In this document: piece after piece, positions 57,972 to 64,000 of the stretch | Numbering within the stretch: position 1 is the first letter of the stretch | How the letters are laid out: the number at the start of each line of letters is the position of its first letter | Assembly: GCA_023053685.1 (NCBI GenBank) | Contig: JALIGW010000001.1 | Coordinates: 229,300,434 to 229,364,433 of the forward strand | Reading direction: 5' to 3' | DNA from: Diadophis punctatus similis | Taxonomy: Eukaryota > Chordata > Lepidosauria > Squamata > Dipsadidae | DNA: 64,000 nt | Made by a program: the position numbers and the translations under genes | The notes under the pieces: generated by a model | The model's database searches: none | Told to the model about the DNA's origin: nothing | What the model saw: only the letters and a program-made list of their open reading frames with translations

Positions 57972-58207
57972 CAGTGGTTCTCAACCTTCCTAATGCCGCG
58001 ACCCGCCCCCGCCGCAACCCACCCCGCCCCCTGCGACCCGCTGCCACCATTTGGGTTCTTTTACCCTCTGCGCATGCACAAAGCATTCTGCGCATGCGCA
58101 GAGGGTAAAAGAACCCAAATGGCAGCGTCCAGGCGAAGTCTCCTGACCCCTGTGAAAGGGTCGTTCGATCCCCAAAGGGGTCACGACCCACAGGTTGAGA
58201 ACTGCTA
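57972..58207. mobile_element. hAT MITE, 236 bp, perfect TSD
   Basis: CAGTGGTTCTCAACCTTCCT ... CAGGTTGAGAACTGCTA with exact CTCTAAGC on both sides (57964-57971, 58208-58215). Inverted relative to 16595-16825. The hairpin contains TGCGCATGCGCA at 58089-58100. Confidence 0.88.
58089..58100. promoter_or_regulatory. NRF1-type palindrome
   Basis: Perfect TGCGCATGCGCA in the MITE hairpin. Confidence 0.45.
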
Positions 58208-58215
58208 CTCTAAGC

Positions 58216-58715
58216 TCTGTTGGCCTTCTATGCATGCTATTTCTCACGAAAACTCTTATCACCCTAAACTAGTAGCAGTGGAGATGTGTGACGAGTCCCT
58301 CCTATTAGAAATGTTAACACCCCAGTTGCAAGAGATGAGACAACTGTGACAATTAAACAGATTGTAACATTCAAAATACTTCTGCTTGGAATAGCTTTTA
58401 TCCACAAACCATTTTGCAGCTTTCTAATAAATATACAGAATGTATTATCCAGTTAATTATAGGTAATCCGATAGCCACCCTTGATCCAAATATTCTGATT
58501 TTCTTAGTTTGCATTTGGTGAAAAGCATTGCATGGTATTTTAAAATCTATAACATAGATGTCTTAAACTAAAGATATATTTAGACAACAATTTTGCTACT
58601 TAACAAAACTCCCTAAAACACACAAAATAACTCATCACTAGAGTGATATCATGTCACTACCCAGACTCTTTGTAGTCTTCAAGCAATGTATGAAATTATA
58701 GTTTGGCCTCTAGAT
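58216..58715. other. Unique sequence
   Basis: No features recognised. Confidence 0.35.
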
Positions 58716-59612
<897 letters not shown>

Positions 59613-59620
59613 CTCTAGAT

Positions 59621-59934
59621 GATGTTTTCCTACCTATAAAACCTAAGTTTTAAAAGTATAAAGTAAACAACTCCAACAACAGAGTATAATTAAAAATTAC
59701 CCAAATTCAACACTCCTCTACAAATCAAGATTTTCAGATATCTTTGATAAGATGATATGAAAAAGGGATAGGCTATTGCTGTATTAACAAATGCAGCCCA
59801 ATACTTGGGCTGGAATGGAAGAAATTAATCTTCAGTGGTATCTCAGAATAGATAAGAAGCAAAAGTAAAGCAATTAAGAACAGCTAATTAAACCCAAGGT
59901 AGATTAAAGACAAGATAGTCTAGTTATCCCCTTT
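59621..59934. other. Unique sequence
   Basis: No features recognised. Confidence 0.35.
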
Positions 59935-60126
59935 TTGGGCTGGGAGTTTGTGCAGATCAATCTGAAACTAACGTGCATAAGGGGTGTGCATAAGCGCACC
60001 ACTGTGCCTACCGTCCCTGTATTACTGCCCTATTGTCCTCATTTATCTGTACTTCTTTGCTTATGTTATGTTTATACAAATAGCTACTATCTTGTACGTG
60101 TTTGACAAGTAAATAAATGAATAAAC
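59935..60126 (+). mobile_element. Non-LTR retrotransposon 3' end, unclassified
   Basis: Ends TTGACAAGTAAATAAATGAA with an AATA-type tail after a GTGCATAAGCGCACCACTGT stem-loop. Looks like the 3' end of a LINE present in snakes; clade not determined. Confidence 0.55.
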
Positions 60127-60239
60127 CTGTGTCACAGAGCATTCATTTTCTAATTATGCACCCTCAATTTCACAGTCCAGGATTGTAGTAGTGGTATCTA
60201 TTTAATTCTGCAGGTACTTACGAGCATTCAAAAAGAAGC

Positions 60240-60600
60240 CCATTTGCATTCATAAAAGTATGCTTCCACCTGACCATGCCACTCCATTTTCCGGGAGCTT
60301 TCCTGCCACTGTTGCACATCTCCCTGACATTCCCATTGGTTTCGTCCCAACCCCTCTCTTTGCAGTGGCTTCCTGCTGCTGCCATATACTGTCTGATCTT
60401 CCCAGTGCCTTCCTGCTCGCATCTGCATTTCCCTCAATCTCCTACCACCTTCTATCCTTCGATACTGCAGATACCTCTCCTCTCTTATCTTTCCAGTACC
60501 TTCACCTCATTGTTGCCTACCTCTCACAAGCATCCCCATATCTTCCATCAGCTCACAAATCTCCCCTAGTCTTCTTTAACCCTCCCAGAAAGAGTAAACT
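60240..60600. other. Strand-asymmetric pyrimidine-rich block
   Basis: The plus strand is C/T-rich (minus strand G/A-rich), open over 115 codons on plus. It recalls a degenerate repeat or minisatellite; no unit is clear. A donor-like TACTTACGAGC (minus) lies at its left edge. Confidence 0.35.
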
Positions 60601-61890
60601 TAAGTGACGTGTTTGTTATTTCAGGGAGATGCCTAGACTTAAACTTTATCTGGTACATCCTCAGTTCATTTAATTGAAGTGTGATAACTCAATTATACAG
60701 GGTTTACTGTATAATACTGTACAGGGTTTACTGTAAGATAAAAACATGATTTAAGGTAAATGCTGCTGCTCTCAGATTCCCGTTTCACAAATTGCAAAAT
60801 TTCACTTAAAAAGGAAATAAAATATCCTTACTCCATTAGCCTATTTGAACAGAATATTGAGATTCCATTCCTTAAAAGTTTTATACTTTAAGAAAAAGAG
60901 AAGGGATTTAGAGGATAGCATAAAAATATAATCCAGCTACTATATTTAGAAAGTCAAATTTCAGAAAACCCAGTAAAGGAAAATAATCATTCTTTTTTTT
61001 AAAATAAAAATCTATGTAATGTAAAATTTTAAGGACAGACTGCTGGACCATATCAAAAGTCTATCTTGCCAGATTTTCCCCCCAACAATGGCATTTCGAT
61101 ACTTGAGCACAACACCAATTTTCTGCACAATGTCACTGAGGCATGGTATAAAGATCTAAATTCCATATTCTGGTAGAAACATTAAATCTGAGGCAGTAGG
61201 AAGCTTAAATTTTGATTACAACTATCTGACACTGTGGCTTTCATGTCATTCCACAGTGATCCAAACTGTTGGAAAATAATTTAAGGACTAAGGACTTTTA
61301 CAGGAAGAAACCTTCTATAACAAAGAATGTTGCAAGAGAATCAAATCAAATCAAACTTTTATTACGGCCAGAAGAGAATATCAATAGAGACATCTCCCAA
61401 GTTGTTTTAAGAAAACTGGCGGCCTGTAGTTGACAAAACAGACTAAATCCTACACTGTTATTTGCAATCTATCCTAGTGCAAAAATCAATTTGAGCTCCT
61501 ATTGCTTTTTTTGTTTGATTTTCTACTTTGATAGCGAGCAGAAAAGAAAATCTGAATTAGTTTCTCTCCCTATATTTGAGGTCAGATATTGCTACTGTGT
61601 TTTTTTAAACCACTATCTTTTAAAAATGCTTTATTTTTATGCTTTTTTTTGCTCAAAATGTTATCCATTTTATTGGACTTGCATAAAAGAGCAGCACAGG
61701 TGGAGAAGGTAGGATTTCTAAAATCTGTAAAAGCTGCAAAGATCTTGCTTTCCCACAAACCATGGGGTGATGATGGTATAAAGGTTGGATTCCCAGTTTG
61801 AATATGTGGGTAGGTGCCCCGGGAAGGCTCTACTTTATTAGTTTTTATTCTTTTACAGTTTTTATTTATTGTCTGATAGCCACCCAAGAT
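60601..61890. other. Unique sequence
   Basis: A short (AATCA)n run before CTTTTATTACGGCC near 61340-61370 may be another LINE 3' end on minus. Otherwise nothing recognised. Confidence 0.35.
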
Positions 61891-61894
61891 TATA

Positions 61895-61990
61895 ATTTAA
61901 CAGATTAACAGCGTTGGAAGGGACCTTGCAGGTCATCTAGTCCAACCCCCTGCCCAAGCAGGAGACCCTACATCTGCCTCTACCTAGGAT
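61895..61990 (-). mobile_element. CR1-type LINE 3' end fragment
   Basis: GTTGGAAGGGACCTTGCAGG, CATCTAGTCCAACCCCCTG and AGCAGGAGACCC are the complement of a CR1 3' end. Confidence 0.8.
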
Positions 61991-62145
61991 CAAACTCACA
62001 ACCTCCTGATTATAGTACCTAAAATGGCTGGTTATATAAATCTTTAAAGTAAATATGTATAAAATATATAATGGACTTTTCATTACACTAGATACCAAAT
62101 TACCACTAGCACTGAGATCTGTCTTATGAATTTTTATCAGGAAAA

Positions 62146-62250
62146 ATCAGAACAGAACAGAACAACAGAGTTGGAAGGGACTTTGGAGGTCTTCTAGTCC
62201 AACCCCCTGCCTAGGCAGGAAAACCTATACCCTACAAATCCATCCATGAT
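62146..62250 (-). mobile_element. CR1-type LINE 3' end with (AGAAC)n
   Basis: AGAACAGAACAGAAC then GTTGGAAGGGACTTTGGAGG and TAGTCCAACCCCCTG: same 3' end as 61895-61990 with its own pentamer tail. Confidence 0.82.
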
Positions 62251-62787
62251 GTTGAATTTAAATGTCTATTCCATTCTGTTTAGCCAAAATAACATGGCTA
62301 ATATCTATCAATGAGGTTCTGCTCTAGATCACATAATCTTTTTTCATGCTTAAATTTATTGAAACTTTCCCCATAATCTAAATCGATAAATGGAAGAAAG
62401 CATTTGGGGATGTAGGTTTTTACTTATGATCGCTCTCTACTGATTAGTGTTATTATAGCATATTTCAATTGTTATCCTTTTGATGTTTTCATCCTTTATT
62501 GCTGTGGTACACTGCTTGGGGCCATTTTGGAGCAAAGAAATAGCACAAGCAAAGAAATACTACAAATAAATAAATAAACAAATCTCTTTGACGATTGTAC
62601 TGATGCAATATATGTTTCTTACAGGGCAATTTACAGCTCTCTAGAATAACCCTACCTCCTATCCAAAAGTGATGAACTATACCATCAGTTGCACCCCGGT
62701 CTAGCTTTTCGTGTTTCATATCTATTGTTAAACTTCAGAGGAATGATCTATGAGCTAAACTGAGAAGCTATTAAAAGTTACACTTGA

Positions 62788-63865
62788 TGTGGCCAACATC
62801 ACAGCGGTATGGGTTTCCTCCGCGCTCCGCGGGGAACCCCGAATCCCAGCTGCCTGGAGACCTGGAACCAATCGGTACAGGTCAGATCCGCCTTGGAGGG
62901 GCGGTGGAAAAGAGAGGCACTGTCAGGGATCTGGGGGGGCTTGAAACCCCCCCAGGGAACCGGCACCAGCCTCTCAGCCAGCAGCTAAGGAACACGAGTC
63001 TGTCACCATTAGTTGGGACGGTCACGAACAGGCTGATGAAAAGGAGAGATTGTGGATTGCCTGGGTGTTGTGGCTTGCCCGCGTCCCGCGCAGCTGGCCA
63101 TGGATCCGGAGGACCAAGAGCCGACTGTGGCGCGGTACTATCATCCCGTGCACCTGGCACCGGAGTCTGATAGCGAGGAGGACTCAGTGCCAGAGGAGGA
63201 AAACCAGCCAGGGCCTTCTGCACCTTCTCAGCTGGTGCTGAGTGAGTCATCAGAAGAGGAGGAGCCTCTGCTGGATGCTAGGGCACGCAGGGCAGCTAGC
63301 AGGCAGGAATGGCTCTACAGACGGAGGTCTCCTCGCATGTAGAGCTGAGGGCTAATTGGCCACGCCCTCAGGCTACTTAAGGCTTGGAGCACGCAGTAGT
63401 AGTTGCTGGAAGCAACTATGGTGATTTATTGCACTCAAGATTTCTCTGCATTTGGTGTTCCCGCTCTGAGTCTTGTATTTTGGATTATCGGCTCCTTTGA
63501 TATTTGGTTCCGGGATTCCAGCCAACTTAAGAGATAAGTAAGAGAGTAAGAGATAAGGACGGATTAATTGCCTGTTTGTTTGGGACTTTGAACTCAGGCC
63601 AAAAGCTCACAAAGAGCATATCGAACTTTATGCACCAAGAAATCTCTCTCTGTTTTTCCCTGGACTTTAAACCTGATTTTTACTAAGCATACAGTATTTA
63701 TTAGTAAAGACCCCTTATGATTTAGCAAACAGTTGTGTGTGTCCTTTCTGAGGGTTCCCTGCTGGGTCACAACACTGGGTGACAAGATCTAAGTGTTTGT
63801 GCTGGAGAGAGGTGGAGAAGTACTGAAGCTGGTGAGTGTTTGGCTGATTTAAAGATTAAAAGAAG
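62788..63865 (+). mobile_element. 1.08-kb retroposon-like insertion carrying a small ORF
   Basis: Flanked by AAAAGTTACACTTGA (62773-62787) and AAAAGCTACACTTGA (63866-63880), a 15-bp duplication with one mismatch, and ending A-rich (GATTAAAAGAAG), as for L1-mediated insertions. The first half is GC-rich, the second AT-rich. It includes an 80-codon ORF (63100-63342) and, further on, TACTTAAGG (63373) and GTTCCCTGCTGGGTCACAAC (63755), which look LTR-like. It could be a retrocopied transcript, a composite retroposon, or part of an LTR element. Confidence 0.5.
63100..63342 (+). CDS. Small acidic ORF, unidentified
   Basis: An 80-codon frame with an excellent initiation context (GCCATGG). The product is acidic and Ser/Glu-rich (ESDSEEDSVPEEE, SESSEEEEP) and ends in a basic stretch (RARRAASRQEWLYRRR). 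No transmembrane segment or known domain. A resemblance to disordered leaders of transposon proteins or gag is a guess. An upstream ATG-like extension to 63052 is less likely. Confidence 0.35.
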   Translation: MDPEDQEPTVARYYHPVHLAPESDSEEDSVPEEENQPGPSAPSQLVLSESSEEEEPLLDARARRAASRQEWLYRRRSPRM

Positions 63866-64000
63866 AAAAGCTACACTTGACAGATGAAAGTCAACTGAGA
63901 TGTTGACATTCACGGGTCTTCTTAGCCATAACTAGTAAAATGCCTATGCCTTTTTCATCACATCATTTTTCATTTTCAGAACACTTGTAGCAAACTTAGT

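Overview
The window is repeat-rich nuclear DNA from a vertebrate, most likely a squamate reptile and probably a snake. The signs are: a CR1/L3 LINE end running into an (AGAAT)n array; tRNA-derived SINEs, one with a Bov-B-type tail; a young L2/CR1-type LINE; a DIRS tyrosine-recombinase retrotransposon; many small hAT and Tc1/mariner-like elements; and long CA and GA arrays. There is no prokaryotic gene organisation, CRISPR array, rRNA gene or free-standing tRNA gene.

The only host gene I can name is CHID1 (chitinase domain-containing 1), on the minus strand. Two adjacent exons, at 39623-39724 and 37817-37966, join in phase and encode part of its GH18-like barrel. I found no further CHID1 exons, so upstream exons probably lie beyond 64000 and downstream ones before base 1 or in sequence too diverged for me to see. 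Most of the window then reads as intron. One unidentified exon-like reading frame lies at about 5102-5306 (minus).

Layout. 1-4.6 kb: near full-length L2/CR1 LINE (minus) with an intact 1054-codon endonuclease/reverse transcriptase ORF. 4.6-21.7 kb: AT-rich sequence with hAT and mariner MITEs, some nested, and a solo LTR with a 5-bp target duplication. 21.7-27.8 kb: complete DIRS element (minus) with inverted terminal repeats, internal complementary region, gag, RT/RNase H/methyltransferase-like ORF and tyrosine recombinase. 27.8-30.8 kb: mostly unique. 30.8-34.3 kb: internally deleted L1 (minus) with tandem units in its 5' region. 34.3-35.5 kb: short L1-type insertion (plus) that keeps only the end of ORF1 and a 3' tail, bounded by an 18-bp duplication. 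36.9-39.7 kb: hAT MITE, SINE and the CHID1 exons. 39.7-64 kb: nested MITEs, LINE ends that carry microsatellites, a precise 87-bp inverted duplication, GA arrays around a SINE, and a 1.08-kb retroposon-like insertion carrying an 80-codon ORF.

The elements do not form one pathway. The autonomous LINE, L1 and DIRS elements encode their own mobilisation enzymes. The SINEs and short retroposons presumably borrowed LINE machinery, and the MITEs presumably used transposases encoded elsewhere.
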